A stretch of 42,783 bases of DNA from Ophiostoma sp. CBS 140.51 (GCA_029298735.1 JANSLP010000280.1:1-42783), one strand, 5' to 3'; shown: positions 1 through 10,001, counted from the first letter of the stretch. Numbers and translations: made by a program. Notes: a model not told the origin generated them from the letters alone.

Positions 1-1
1 T

Positions 2-121
2 GGCACGCTGGCCGCGGCGGTGGGCATGCCGGCGGCAGTGCGGGTGGCACGGAGTATTAGGGTGGACAATGAAGTAGAGGTTTATAACAGACAACGGCAG
101 AGCACAAACGTCCTTGTATGA
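2..121 (+). CDS. possible 3' end of a gene cut by the window edge
   Basis: An open frame runs in from the left edge and stops at TGA 119-121. The first 60 bases are GC-rich and encode an Ala/Gly/Val-rich stretch (GTLAAAVGMPAAVRVAR), unlike the AT-rich DNA that follows. A run of this kind can occur near the C terminus of dehydrogenases, but 39 residues are too few to name a family. A second frame, Gly-rich, stops at 58-60, so the choice of frame is uncertain too. The left neighbour is needed to decide. Confidence 0.2.
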   Translation, partial: GTLAAAVGMPAAVRVARSIRVDNEVEVYNRQRQSTNVLV

Positions 122-183
122 CTATTATATGTGTGTGAAAATATTTGTAGTAAATCGATGTGAAAGACTGCCAGTAATCAATG

Positions 184-203
184 TTTTTTTTTTAAAAAAA
201 AAA
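184..203. repeat. T10A10 perfect palindrome
   Basis: Ten T are followed immediately by ten A, then G and six more A. It is a self-complementary low-complexity tract in the spacer left of the NLR relic. The stretch 122-399 holds nothing else recognisable. Confidence 0.8.
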
Positions 204-399
204 GAAAAAATGGTGACAAATCAGGCAATTTAATTACAGGAAAAAAGCATCAAAAAGATCAGATAAATCCACACTGCGAGAATTACAGATCACTAATACC
301 AGACTCTTTTCACTAATGAATTTTCTTGGAAACTCATTTTCTATTCCAACACTGACATATCATAACTCCTTCTCACTCCCAGGTCGTGGTGCCTTCATA

Positions 400-990
400 G
401 AGTAGTCTGCCAAGAATTGGGGCTCCCATTTCCATGAGGCAAACATTGACGACCCCGTGTTGGTACACCTCGTTTCGAGACTTGGTGACCTGATGCTCGA
501 CAGTGGTTTAACGTAGAGGCGAGGAATAGGTTTAGTAAGACGGCGCTGTGCCTTGCCGCAACAAAGGGGCACGAGGCTGGTGTACGGCTGTTGCTCAACA
601 AGGTCGTCTACATCAATATCAAGGATATATGTGGCCAGACGCCGCTATTATGTGCTACCCAGAGAGGGTACGAGGCCATTGTACGGCTGTTACTCGACAA
701 ACGCGCCGACGTCAGTACCGAGAATATTCTTCACCGGACGCCGCTAGCGTATGATGCCGAGAATGAGAACGAGGCCGTCGCGCTTCTACTACTTGACAAG
801 GGCGCTGACATCGACGCTGGCAATACTGGCGGTCGGACGCCGTTATGGTATGCTCAGAACTCGGTACTAGATCGTGTCCTGCCGAAGTCGTACGTCGCCT
901 AGAAACAGAAAAGGCGCAACGCCATCGCACAGCTACTGTTCGACAGGGGGCTAAAACGAGTCAAGGGTTTGAAAAAGACCAGACACCACA
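400..990 (+). pseudogene. relic of a NACHT-ankyrin (NLR-like) gene
   Basis: This segment aligns by eye with two separated parts of the intact NLR gene further right. Bases ~405-490 match 8660-8745 (both encode an ...HFHEANIDDPVLV-like stretch), and bases ~540-985 match the last ankyrin repeats and the 3' end, 9600-10035. Most of the ankyrin array between them is missing. The best ankyrin frame (about 490-902) reads three to four repeats, with motifs KTALCLAATKGHEAGVRLLL, TPLLCATQRGYEAIVRLLL and ALLLLDKGADIDAGN. That frame has an in-frame TGA just upstream, at the junction with the first matching block, and it closes at TAG 900-902. No NACHT domain and no plausible start remain. It may be a broken tandem or dispersed paralogue; it cannot make an NLR. 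Expression is unlikely but cannot be judged. Confidence 0.8.
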
Positions 991-1840
991 AACCGTTGGT
1001 AGGTCGTTATGCCCTTTCATCATTTTTTTATGTCTCATAGCTAGCAGCTTTCAACACATTCCACGTTCCCCAAAGGCTTGACAGATATGAGAATTCAGTA
1101 CGTGTTTGAGTATATGACAACAGTGAGGCTTCGCATTGTCGGCAAGACTTCCCTTGTCGATGATCTCAAAGGGCTCCAACGGCGGCAAGTCGCCTGTGGA
1201 TTCCATACTGGAAGGTACGATGCATAATTGTACTACCAATGGCCGTGTTAGTTACATCCATGGAGGATGCACGTTACCACTGGATTAATCACGATCTTGT
1301 GGAAATCAGAGTCAAAGTCTTGCCTGAGGGTAGGCTTGGATGGCCTGTTTATGGCCATGGTATGCGATTGAAATGTGATGTTTGTGACGTGAGGCAACAA
1401 CAGCACAGAGAATAAATCTTCTCAACAACAACCTGACTTCATTGTCAATATGTCTTTCGCCGAATGGATGTACATCAAGCAATAATTTCTTATTTGGATG
1501 TGGAGGATAGCTCGCGTATCGTTCACCTTCTCCAACGTCGGGACGGCTCATCGCGACAATCCACCTGAGATCGCGCCATCTCCACCATTCCCCTTTCCCA
1601 CAACGCCGCACCGTATTGCAGCCAAGAAATGGCAATTGAAAGCAGAATAGAGCAGAACAACGGTAATCACTTCTTGCACAGCCACCTGCTTTCCCTTTTT
1701 AAAGTTGCACTGGTTGTAGTTTATCTTTACTTGGTCGGCACACGCGTCCGGCATCAACATTGACTCCGGTATCGCATCGTGCCGAGTATTTCTTTAGCTA
1801 CCGTTCTTTATTCATGATTAATTGATAACGACACAGATTA
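991..1840. other. intergenic, no gene recognised
   Basis: This is about 850 nt between the NLR relic and the 3' end of the dioxygenase gene. Only short overlapping frames (107 codons or fewer) with no family resemblance are seen. It should hold the poly(A) region of the minus-strand dioxygenase near 1800-1840. Confidence 0.5.
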
Positions 1841-2914
1841 TTAATCTCCTTCCTCCCTTGCGCGTCTTGGAAATGCCGCCTTTGGCTCACTCCCATACGG
1901 AATGATCCGCACCATGTGTCGGCGGTCGCCCTGGGCAAAGTCCGGAACAGCAGAGTGCGCCGCCGTCCGCTGGTCCCACACCACTACAGTCCCGGGAGCC
2001 CATCGAACCCGGCATGTGAAGTCGAGTGACCTTATATGATCGTGCAAAAAAGACAGCAAGTGTGCACTCTCTGTTGAGTGGAAGCCCTCAATGTTGCGCC
2101 CAATTGTAGGGTTGACAAACAACACCGGCTTCTTGGTGACGGGGTGCTCAATCACGAGTGGGTGCACGGCATTGACGGCTTCTTTGAGCGCCCGTTCCTG
2201 ACCGACACGTGCAATCTCACCGACACTGGCGCTGGTGTGGAAGATATCGAGATTCTTGAGAGTATCGCGGAAGGCCGGCGACAGTGCCTCATACGCATGC
2301 TGTAGCGACGAGAACGCAGTGTCGCCGCCGCCATTGGTGGGTCCCTCCAAGACCCAAAAGACGGTCGTGCTCGGGACATTCGGTGTAAAAGTCTGGTCGA
2401 CATGCCAAAGATCATAAGATGCACGGGGACCGAGTAGGTCACGAAGTGTGCCGACCGTCTCGTCGGCATAGACGACATGGAATTCCGGACCCGTGCCCTT
2501 AGGATAGCCCATAGTCGGGTGCTTGTGCAGCGGGCCATAGTGACGTACCAGCTCAAGCTGCCGGTCGGGACCAATGTCGGCAAAGTCTTGGTCACGAAAG
2601 ACAAGGACACCACGCTCGGCGGCCAGCAGGGCCACTTCATCGAGGCCGGCTGGGCTCAACTGGCTGAGCTGTACGCCATGGAGCTCGGTGCCAATGCGAG
2701 GCGTGATGTTGACAATAGAGGTGGCGGCCTTGGTTATATCCGGCTTGGACGGGTCGGCACGGAGTCCGGGCTCGTCTGCCTCAAAGAGAGGGAGATTAAT
2801 GGCAGGGGCATAGCCGTCAGGCCGTGTCGGTAGGTAGTCGGGATATTTGGGTGGCGTTGGTTGGGGCTTTTCAGCCGGCGAGGCCTCCGTGGCCGTGATG
2901 GTATTTTCGGGCAT
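1841..2914 (-). CDS. TauD/TfdA-family Fe(II)/2-oxoglutarate dioxygenase (sulfonate/taurine dioxygenase-like)
   Basis: A single-exon gene of 357 aa. The first ATG in frame is at 2914 (MPENTITATEAS); the frame extends upstream without another ATG. The family oxidises the carbon next to a sulfonate or similar group using Fe(II), O2 and 2-oxoglutarate, releasing sulfite; fungal members resemble yeast Jlp1. The Fe-binding triad is visible: the H-x-D of DLWHVDQTF (His171, Asp173) and a distal His320 in RTAAHSAVPDF. The 2-oxoglutarate-binding Arg lies in RRHMVRI just after it. The substrate-facing stretch HKHPTMGYPKG and a glycine-rich GPTNGGGDTAF segment are also typical. Length is normal for fungal members and there is no signal peptide. 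It is divergently transcribed from a Dal5-family transporter, which suggests uptake plus oxidation of a sulfonate. Family assignment is firm; substrate is inferred. Confidence 0.92.
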   Translation of the reverse strand: MPENTITATEASPAEKPQPTPPKYPDYLPTRPDGYAPAINLPLFEADEPGLRADPSKPDITKAATSIVNITPRIGTELHGVQLSQLSPAGLDEVALLAAERGVLVFRDQDFADIGPDRQLELVRHYGPLHKHPTMGYPKGTGPEFHVVYADETVGTLRDLLGPRASYDLWHVDQTFTPNVPSTTVFWVLEGPTNGGGDTAFSSLQHAYEALSPAFRDTLKNLDIFHTSASVGEIARVGQERALKEAVNAVHPLVIEHPVTKKPVLFVNPTIGRNIEGFHSTESAHLLSFLHDHIRSLDFTCRVRWAPGTVVVWDQRTAAHSAVPDFAQGDRRHMVRIIPYGSEPKAAFPRRAREEGD

Positions 2915-3162
2915 CGTGAAGGTGACTGTGAAGTAATCGGTGTAGAAAAATGTCAAGGTAAAATAGCAGGGAAAACATCATGCTAGGTGAGGTGATCGCG
3001 GCTGTTTTATTTCGTCATTCTGCTGTGAAAGTGGTAGGAGGTTAATACCCGCATTCGCACCAAGCGGCCTGCCATACCGCAGTCGGCGATGCAGTCAACT
3101 CTTTTTCTCTACAGTAGTTCGGCAACGTCTACAAATTCAAATCCTATGTTGAACGTATTTCC

Positions 3163-3179
3163 CACGTGCATGTCGCCAT
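3163..3179. promoter_or_regulatory. CACGTG plus CYS3-like site (candidate sulfur-control element)
   Basis: CACGTG at 3163-3168 is the core recognised by Cbf1-type bHLH factors, which work with Met4 on yeast sulfur genes. Directly after it, ATGTCGCCAT (3170-3179) matches 9 of 10 positions of the Neurospora CYS3 bZIP consensus ATGRYRYCAT. A second 9/10 match, ATGACAACAT, lies at 3306-3315. These lie between two genes whose families are used for sulfonate acquisition. Binding is inferred only. Confidence 0.4.
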
Positions 3180-3713
3180 TCCCCATGTTCTTAAGAAATG
3201 CAGTGACTGCTGGGACCGCTGGACTTGCACTGCCGCGCTTCGCCCAATGAGGTAAGAAATCGGGCTGATCACCCGACGACCAATCATTCAGACATGGGAA
3301 TTATCATGACAACATATGATGTGCTCAAATTCGCCATTCAGATGCGTTGCATTTGCAGCCATTCTGCTGATGATAAATGGCCGTCGCTTTCCAACTACAC
3401 AGCCTTTTCAAGACACTATTCCTATAATCGTAATGCCGTCGCCGACACGGACTGTCATCTGTCGGCGAACCGTCAAACGGCATCCTAACAACAACCCTGG
3501 CAGTCAACATTCGGTGTTGCTTCTGCCATGCTTTGCTTGTCAATTCAGCATCTACCATGTGTCGACTGTACCCTGGCGAACTCGCGGACAAAGCCTTGGC
3601 AAAGTTGCCATTGACGCCAAAATTGTGTTTACATTGATTGGATCGAGTGACTGAGAGGGAACCGAGTGAATAGTAAAAATGATGCGTAGGTGCCACACGT
3701 CACACATTGTAGT

Positions 3714-3720
3714 TATATAT
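3714..3720 (+). promoter_or_regulatory. TATA-like element of the MFS transporter gene
   Basis: TATATAT lies 78 nt upstream of the ATG at 3798, a reasonable distance for a fungal core promoter. No experimental start site is known. Confidence 0.35.
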
Positions 3721-3797
3721 CCATCGATGGGACTTTATGGCCATTATGCGATTGATGGGAGAACCAAGCACTCGGACCAACATAGCCTATCACCATA

Positions 3798-5402
3798 ATG
3801 GCACATTCACCAGTGGACGCTGGCACCGACGCCGATGCCAGCATATCCAACCCGGATCTCAAGGGCGCACATGTCGTCTCAAGCCAAGAAGTCTCGCAAC
3901 ATGGCTCTCCAGAATCACCTACCGACCATTATAATGACGCTGAAAGCTCTCGCGCCAACTGCATTGCCGGTCGTGGCCGTGTCCAGCGCAAATGGTACGC
4001 TTGGTTTGCCGACACCGACACGCCGGCTGAGCGCAAACTGATTATCAAGATGGATCTTTTGATCATGTCCTTTGCATTCCTAGCATACTGGGCCAAGTAC
4101 ATCGATCAGGGAAACCTGACCAATGCCTACATTAGCGGCATGCAAGAGGACCTGGGCTTCTACGGGAACCAGCTCGTGCAGCTGCAAACTATCTTCAACG
4201 TGTCATATACGGTTTTCATGATCCCGCTTACACTTCTGGCCGCCGAGTACCCACGTACTATACCTGCGTGCGAGTTCTTCTGGGGCCTGTTCACGCTGCT
4301 GCAATACCGTGCCGCCTCGTTTGGCGAGCTGGCGGCCTACCGTTTCATGACGGGCCTTTTTGAGAGCGGGTTCTACACATCGATCCACTACGTCCTGGGT
4401 TCGTGGTACCGGACAGACGAGCTGGGCCGACGTGCTGGCCTGTTCTATGTGGCCACCTGCTTGGGCACCATGACAACCGGTTTCTTGGCCAGCGGCATCA
4501 TCAAGCACCTAGACGGTGTTCACGGTCTGGTTGGTTGGAGATGGCTATACATCGTTTGTTCTGTCCTCACCTTCCCTATCGGCATATTCGGCCTCGTTTT
4601 CTTCCCCGGCACACCCGACACAACCAAATCCTTTTGGTTGACAGAGGAAGAGAAAGAGCTGGCCCGTGACCGAATGCGCCGCATCGGCGGCAAACCAGCC
4701 ATTGGTTTCGGTGGTGGCTGGAAAGTCGTCCGTCGATTTTTCTTCCGGTGGCACATCTATGTCCTTGGCTTTATTTTAGTGCCTTGGATCATGACCACAC
4801 AACCCTCGGGCAACGGTGCCTACACGCTGTGGATCAAGAGTCTGGACAAGTACTCTACATCCCGCATCAACGAACTCACCGCCATCAACCCGGGTGTTGG
4901 CATGGCCTTGATTCTGCTCTACTCGTTCTTGTCCGACCACCTCCAGACAAAGATTTACATTATTGTCTTCCAGTCTCTTCTCCAGTTCTCACTTCAGCTT
5001 GCCTTCCCGCTATGGCACCACTCCTCGACCGCTTACAAGTGGTCAGCCGTCGCCACCGGATACGGCCAAAATGCATTGTCGCCCATCCTCTACGCCTGGG
5101 CCAACGAGATTTGTCGCGAGGATGCCGAAGAGCGGGCCTTTGTGGTGTCGGTGATGTGCGCCATGTCCAACGTATTTGCCACCTGGGTACCTCTACTCGT
5201 GTGGCAGACCGTTGACGCGCCCGAGTACCACAAGGGCTACACCTTCACGCAGGTTTTCATCATCGTCTTCATGTTCTGCGCCATTGGCCTCTGGTGGTTC
5301 GACAAACGTGACCAGTACGTACCCTTTCCATTGATATGTGATGAAAATATGATCACAGCTAACAGAAACAGAAAACGGCTCTACCGGAAGGCCCTGGTAT
5401 AA
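3798..5402 (+). CDS. MFS transporter, allantoate permease (Dal5) / anion:cation symporter family
   Basis: A continuous frame of 534 codons that probably carries one intron near its end. A GTACGT donor at 5315 and acceptors at 5365 or 5371 remove 51 or 57 nt, both multiples of three, giving 517 or 515 aa and a charged tail (QKRLYRKALV-like). The N-terminal ~85 residues are hydrophilic and cytosolic. They are followed by about 12 membrane segments, starting at KMDLLIMSFAFLAYWAKYID; the family signature region NLTNAYISGMQEDLGFYGNQ follows TM1, and GLFESGFYTSIHYVLGSWY is the TM4-5 motif. The family imports organic anions such as allantoate, nicotinate, pantothenate and, in yeast Soa1, sulfur compounds. 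Divergence from a sulfonate dioxygenase makes a sulfonate or related anion the most likely cargo. Family is firm, cargo inferred. Confidence 0.9.
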   Translation: MAHSPVDAGTDADASISNPDLKGAHVVSSQEVSQHGSPESPTDHYNDAESSRANCIAGRGRVQRKWYAWFADTDTPAERKLIIKMDLLIMSFAFLAYWAKYIDQGNLTNAYISGMQEDLGFYGNQLVQLQTIFNVSYTVFMIPLTLLAAEYPRTIPACEFFWGLFTLLQYRAASFGELAAYRFMTGLFESGFYTSIHYVLGSWYRTDELGRRAGLFYVATCLGTMTTGFLASGIIKHLDGVHGLVGWRWLYIVCSVLTFPIGIFGLVFFPGTPDTTKSFWLTEEEKELARDRMRRIGGKPAIGFGGGWKVVRRFFFRWHIYVLGFILVPWIMTTQPSGNGAYTLWIKSLDKYSTSRINELTAINPGVGMALILLYSFLSDHLQTKIYIIVFQSLLQFSLQLAFPLWHHSSTAYKWSAVATGYGQNALSPILYAWANEICREDAEERAFVVSVMCAMSNVFATWVPLLVWQTVDAPEYHKGYTFTQVFIIVFMFCAIGLWWFDKRDQYVPFPLICDENMITANRNRKRLYRKALV

Positions 5403-6055
5403 ATGGTGACTATCAAATTTCTTTCATTATTTTTGTAATACGGGTTTTCTTTTTTTCCCCCCTAATCTACGTCAAATTTCTTGTTGGTTTTAGTATTCGC
5501 GTATTCCGTACGTTTTTGACATTGGACAAATTATATATCAAATGTCAAGAGATATGGATACACAGTACTAAACTCTAGCAAAACATACAATTAATGAGGA
5601 AAGGGGGTAAAAAAAGAGCGCAGTGACTGGGAGAAGATCTTTTGGGGAATAAACAATGTTAATGCTATCACGATATGCTTTGCACATTGGCGTCATTTCT
5701 TCCGACCATCCGGATGCAATTGTCTCAATGTTCTGAGTTTAACAGCTGGCGCATAGGTGAAATAGAGGCCATTACAGGGCATACAAACCATTAAGGGCTC
5801 AGAAAAGGCAGGCAACAAAGTCTCTGTGGCTGTGCTGCACAATAAAAACTGTACTTTTCTCCTCCAATGGCAATAATGTATCAAGCGCCGCCTTAGTTGG
5901 GGCCTAAGGCAACATTTTTATTTCAGCCGCACCAGGCGGTCGGACAATTCTTCCAAGCAAGCCACGCAGCACGAATGTTTCAAATCATCTACATCCCTCC
6001 TTGAACTGCGGACTTGGCAACAAGCCTACCTGAGATCAAAAATAGCGCAAACACA
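5403..6055. other. intergenic, 3' region of transporter and promoter of NLR gene
   Basis: About 650 nt, partly AT-rich, with T- and A-runs after the transporter stop that would serve as poly(A) signals. No gene is recognised. The last bases before the NLR start form a good CACAATG context. Confidence 0.5.
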
Positions 6056-9000
6056 ATGTCTGGCCGTCGCAATAAACTGCTAAGTTTGTTGCGGGGCAAA
6101 AAGGGCGGCGGAGAGGGACGGCCCGAACGGCCAGCTCCCGCTAGTGCGATTTCGTCCGCCAGGGCTAGCAACGACATCCGGCAGGGGCGCCCCGAAGATA
6201 GAGTGACCGTTCTTGCCCATCACCAAGAGTCACCTGTGACTCAGACACCTGCGACGCAGACACATGTGACCCAAACACCTTCGATACAGACACTTGAGGC
6301 CCAGATACCCGCGATCCAGCCACCTAGAGCCCAGTCGCTGTGGGACCGCGCATATGATGCCTTAGCAAAGAAAGACGCCGAGCTAGTGAAGGACTATGAG
6401 AAGCTGCTCGCAAAAGAGGAGCAGGCGAGTATGTATCACCGATAGCCCTGAGGAAATACGCCATAGATGTCAACTAATGGAGATGACAGATTCTGCTTCT
6501 AATCCCGCACAGCCCATGCCACCGCACGACGTGTCCCATGGCTCCGACAATCTATCCCGACAGGCCCGACTGAACTCGGTGATCGAACAAGGGCTACAGC
6601 GAATCGAAAATGCCAAAGGAACATACACGATTGCCGGCCACGAGTTTGTCCTGACGGACCAGATTACAAATGCGGCAAAGCTGTTGCTCTGGGCGAAAGA
6701 CTGGATTGGTGACGCTGTCGAGGCTTCACCCCAGGCATCTGTCGCGTGGGCCGGTGTCTGCCTTGTTCTACCGCTCCTTACAAATCCTACGACTGCCTCT
6801 GAAGCCAATCGTGACGGATTTAACTATGTTACCACCCGCATGCGCTACTACATCGCGCTGGAGCCTCTGCTTGGCCAGTTTAGCCAGAACGCCAATGTCA
6901 CTAAGGAATTAATGTCGGAAGCCGACAATCACATCGTCGACCTCTACCAGCACATTCTCGATTTCCAGCTCTACAGTGTGTTGCGGTTCTATAAGAGCCG
7001 TGCCGGAACTTATTTACGCGACATGATTTGTTCGAAAGGCTGGAAGAAGATGATAGTCGATATTAAGGAGCGAGAGGAATTTGTCAACCGAGACCTCAGC
7101 CAGATGAACGGATTTGTGGCCAGACAAAAGCTCGAGGCTCTTAACAAGTCGAGCACAGACGCTCTCGAAGTAATGAAAGGGCTGTTGTCGTTCTCTACGC
7201 AACAACTGGCCGTCTCAACGCAACAGCTTCACGTGTTACAAGAGTTACAACAAGACAGTTTACGGCAAAAGCTCTTGGATGAGCAACAAAAGTGTCTGCA
7301 GCTGTTTTATCGCACCGAGAATGAAAACGGTGCCACGTACGACTGGTACAAAGGACGCGTGGAGGACCGATTAGCAGGCACCTGCGAATGGTTCCTCCAA
7401 CATGACAGTTTCAAGGAGTGGCTAGAGCAGGACTCTGGTCCGCTACTGGTCTCGGCCGACCCAGGGTGCGGAAAATCAGTACTCGCCAAGTACCTCATTG
7501 ACTGCGAACTGGTGCAACAACAAACTGCCATCTGTTACTTTTTCTTTAAAGACCAAGATCAAAATACGGCTCGCCAAGCACTATGTGCTATACTCCACCA
7601 GCTGCTCTCCCAGAAGCAAGGACTCATCCAACATGCGTTATCGATGTACAGAACCATGGGGCCAGCTTTGGTTAAGTCTGCAGCGTCACTTTGGAAGATA
7701 CTGGGAGATACTCTGCAAGACTCACAAGCGGGACCTGTCACAATCGTTCTCGATGCTCTCGATGAATGCGATGAGACGGAGCTCAAGGATTTGGTGCGGA
7801 ATGTGGAGAGACTAATGAGCAATAACAAGACATACAACGCAAAGCTGAAAATTCTCTTCACAAGCCGCCCATACGACCAAGTCGTGAGCAAGTTCCGGCG
7901 CTTGTCGCACATTCGCATACCGGGAGAGGATGATGACGAGACTAAAATGATTAGTCAAGAAATCACCGTCGTCATAAACTGCCGGGTTGAGCAGTTATCA
8001 ACAGATCTGGAGCTTTCGGACGAGATCAAGTCATGCTTGCACAACAGATTGCTCCAGATCCAGCACCGCACATATCTCTGGGTATACCTTGTGTTCGACT
8101 ACTTAGAAACGGGCTTCAACCAGACATCAGATGGGATCGATGAAGCCATTCAATCACTACCAGAAAGCGTCGACGAAGCCTACGAGCGGATCTTGAACAA
8201 GTCTAGAAAAGACCCGATAGTACGAAGAGTCTTAAGCATTATCTTGGCAGCAAGTGAACCCTTAACGCTCTCTGAAATGAATGTTGCCTTGCGCATAAAT
8301 TCATTGACGGTCTCGGACGCGAGCGACACCGAGAGCATAAATCGCAAAGTACTGCCCATCAGCAGCCTCCAACTGGAGGCCGATGACGTCTTCAAAATAC
8401 GTCTCCGATCTTGGTGTGGATTGTTCATATCCATCTATCATGGCAGGGTTTACTTCCTCCACCAGACTGCCCGAGAATTTCTCATGAAGCCAGCATCATC
8501 AATAGCCACTCCATCAGTGTCACGATGGCAGCATTCCATCACCATATGTGATGCGCACGTTATCCTTGCCGAGATCTGCGTGCTCTATCTAAGTATGTTG
8601 AGCTCCGAAGAGAAGAGCACGTCCTACGACGATGATGAATGCGGCGCCTTCATTGATTATTCGGCCAGCAACTGGTGCTTTCATTTCCACGAAGCGAACA
8701 TTGATGACCCCGTGTTGGTATATCTCGCTTCGAGACTTGGTGACTCTTCTAGGATGAGCAATTCTATATGGTCCGATATCTACCGTGACATCGACGGCGA
8801 TTTTCCTGACCCCTACACAGGAATTCTCATGGCGTCGTACTTTGGACTCAATAGCGTTGTGGAGCTCTTACTTGAAAAGGGCGCCCACATAAATTCTAAG
8901 GATAATAAGGGCAAGGTGCCACTGTCGTGTTCCGCATTAAAGGGGCACCAGGCTATTATACGGCTGTTACTCGATAAGGGCGCCGATATCGACTCTAAGG

Positions 9001-10001
9001 ATAAAGATGGCCGGACGCCGCTATTATATGCTGTTACAGTACAGGACGAGGCTGTTGTACGGCTGTTACTTGATAAGGGCGCCGATATCGACTCTAAGGA
9101 TAAAGATGGCCGAACGCCGTTATTGTGGGCTGTCAAGAAGGGAGGGTACGAGGCTGTTGTACGGCTGTTACTTAATAAGGGCGCCGACCTCGAATCTAAG
9201 GATAATTATGGCCGGACGCCGTTATTGTGGGCTGTTAAGAAAGGAGGGTACGAGGCTATTATACGGCTGTTACTTGATGAGGGCGCCAACATCGACTCTA
9301 AGGATAATTATGGTCAGACGCCGCTATTTTATGCTATTCTAGCACAGGACGAGGCTATTATACGGCTGTTACTCGATAAGGGCGCCGACATCGAATCTAA
9401 GGATAATTATGACCGGACGCCGTTATTGTGGGCTGTCAAGAAAGGAGGGTACGAGGCTGTTGTACGGCTTTTACTTGATGAGGGCGCCGACATCGACTCT
9501 AAGGATAATTATGGCCAGACGCCGCTATTATATGCAATTATAGCACAGGACGAGGCTGTTGTACGGCTGTTGCTTGACGAGGGCGCCGATATCGAATCTA
9601 AGGATAATTATGGCCAGACGCCGCTATCGTGGGCTGCCGAGAGAGGGTGCGAGGCTGTTTTACGGCTTTTACTTAATAAGGGCGCCGATATCGACTCTGA
9701 GGATAAGGATGGCCAGACGCCGCTATTTTATGCTGTTATAGAACAGGACGAGGCTGCTGTACGGCTGTTACTTGATGAGGGCGCCGACATCGAATCTAAG
9801 GATAAGGATGGCCGGACGACGCTGTCGTATGCTGCCCAGTGGGGGAACGAGGTCATCGCGCTTCTACTACTTGACAAGGGCGCTGGGACTGAGGCGAGGG
9901 ACAAGTATAATCGGACACCGTTGTCGTATGCTATGCGGCCGTTACCGGGCGTGACAGAATGGTTATATAACCTGAGACAGAGGCGCGATATTGTCGCATA
10001 G
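6056..10001 (+). CDS. NLR-like NWD-type NACHT NTPase with C-terminal ankyrin repeats
   Basis: Two exons, 6056-6428 and 6490-10001, give 1294 aa. The 61-nt intron (GTATGT donor, CTAAT branch, ACAG acceptor) joins the frames exactly; without it the N terminus stops at 6445. The start ATG is in CACAATG context. Residues 1-60 are basic (MSGRRNKLLSLLRGKKGGG), followed by seven 5-residue repeats, then the NWD NACHT N-terminal domain from about residue 95 (SLWDRAYDALAKKDAELVKD). The NACHT NTPase has a Walker A, ADPGCGKSV, at about residue 447 and a Walker B, VTIVLDALDEC, at about residue 541. Residues ~900-1285 form 11-12 ankyrin repeats of 33-34 aa, several nearly identical in DNA. Fungal NLRs of this layout act as cytosolic sensors for non-self or incompatibility and can trigger cell death; the effector here is not recognisable. 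The frame ends within the last repeat at a TAG that is CAG in the upstream relic. Confidence 0.93.
6236..6340 (+). repeat. seven tandem 15-nt units coding 5-residue repeats
   Basis: Seven consecutive 15-nt units sit in the first exon of the NLR gene: VTQTP, ATQTH, VTQTP, SIQTL, EAQIP, AIQPP, RAQSL. Their shared DNA core is close to nnnRYnCAGACACnn. Conservation fades from left to right. It codes a flexible Thr/Gln/Pro linker between the basic head and the NWD domain. Confidence 0.85.
8820..9950 (+). repeat. ankyrin-repeat array with near-identical units (99/102 nt)
   Basis: About eleven units lie head to tail inside the NLR gene. The middle eight share long identical DNA stretches, for example GACGAGGCTGTTGTACGGCT and the GCGCCGACATCGA core. 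Two unit types are seen: a 34-residue type with LLWAVKKGGYEA and a 33-residue type with YA..AQDEA. They alternate through units 5-10, so the real duplication unit may be a pair of about 201 nt. The outer units (first, eleventh, twelfth) are diverged. Confidence 0.9.

Larger units (their letters stand above)
2915..3797. promoter_or_regulatory. bidirectional promoter between dioxygenase and MFS transporter
   Basis: This 883-nt spacer separates two divergent start codons and contains no credible coding frame. It holds a CACGTG site, two near matches to the CYS3 consensus (3170-3179 and 3306-3315), a TATA-like element on the transporter side, and a short upstream frame (3727-3798) whose TAA overlaps the transporter ATG as TAATG. 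Confidence 0.6.

Noticed and set aside
2477..2833. 118-codon plus-strand frame over the dioxygenase gene
   Set aside because: Antisense shadow of the TauD-family frame; no independent motif.
6236..6340. 15-nt units considered as a CRISPR-like or satellite array
   Set aside because: Units are directly adjacent without spacers and stay in frame inside an exon; this is a coding minisatellite.
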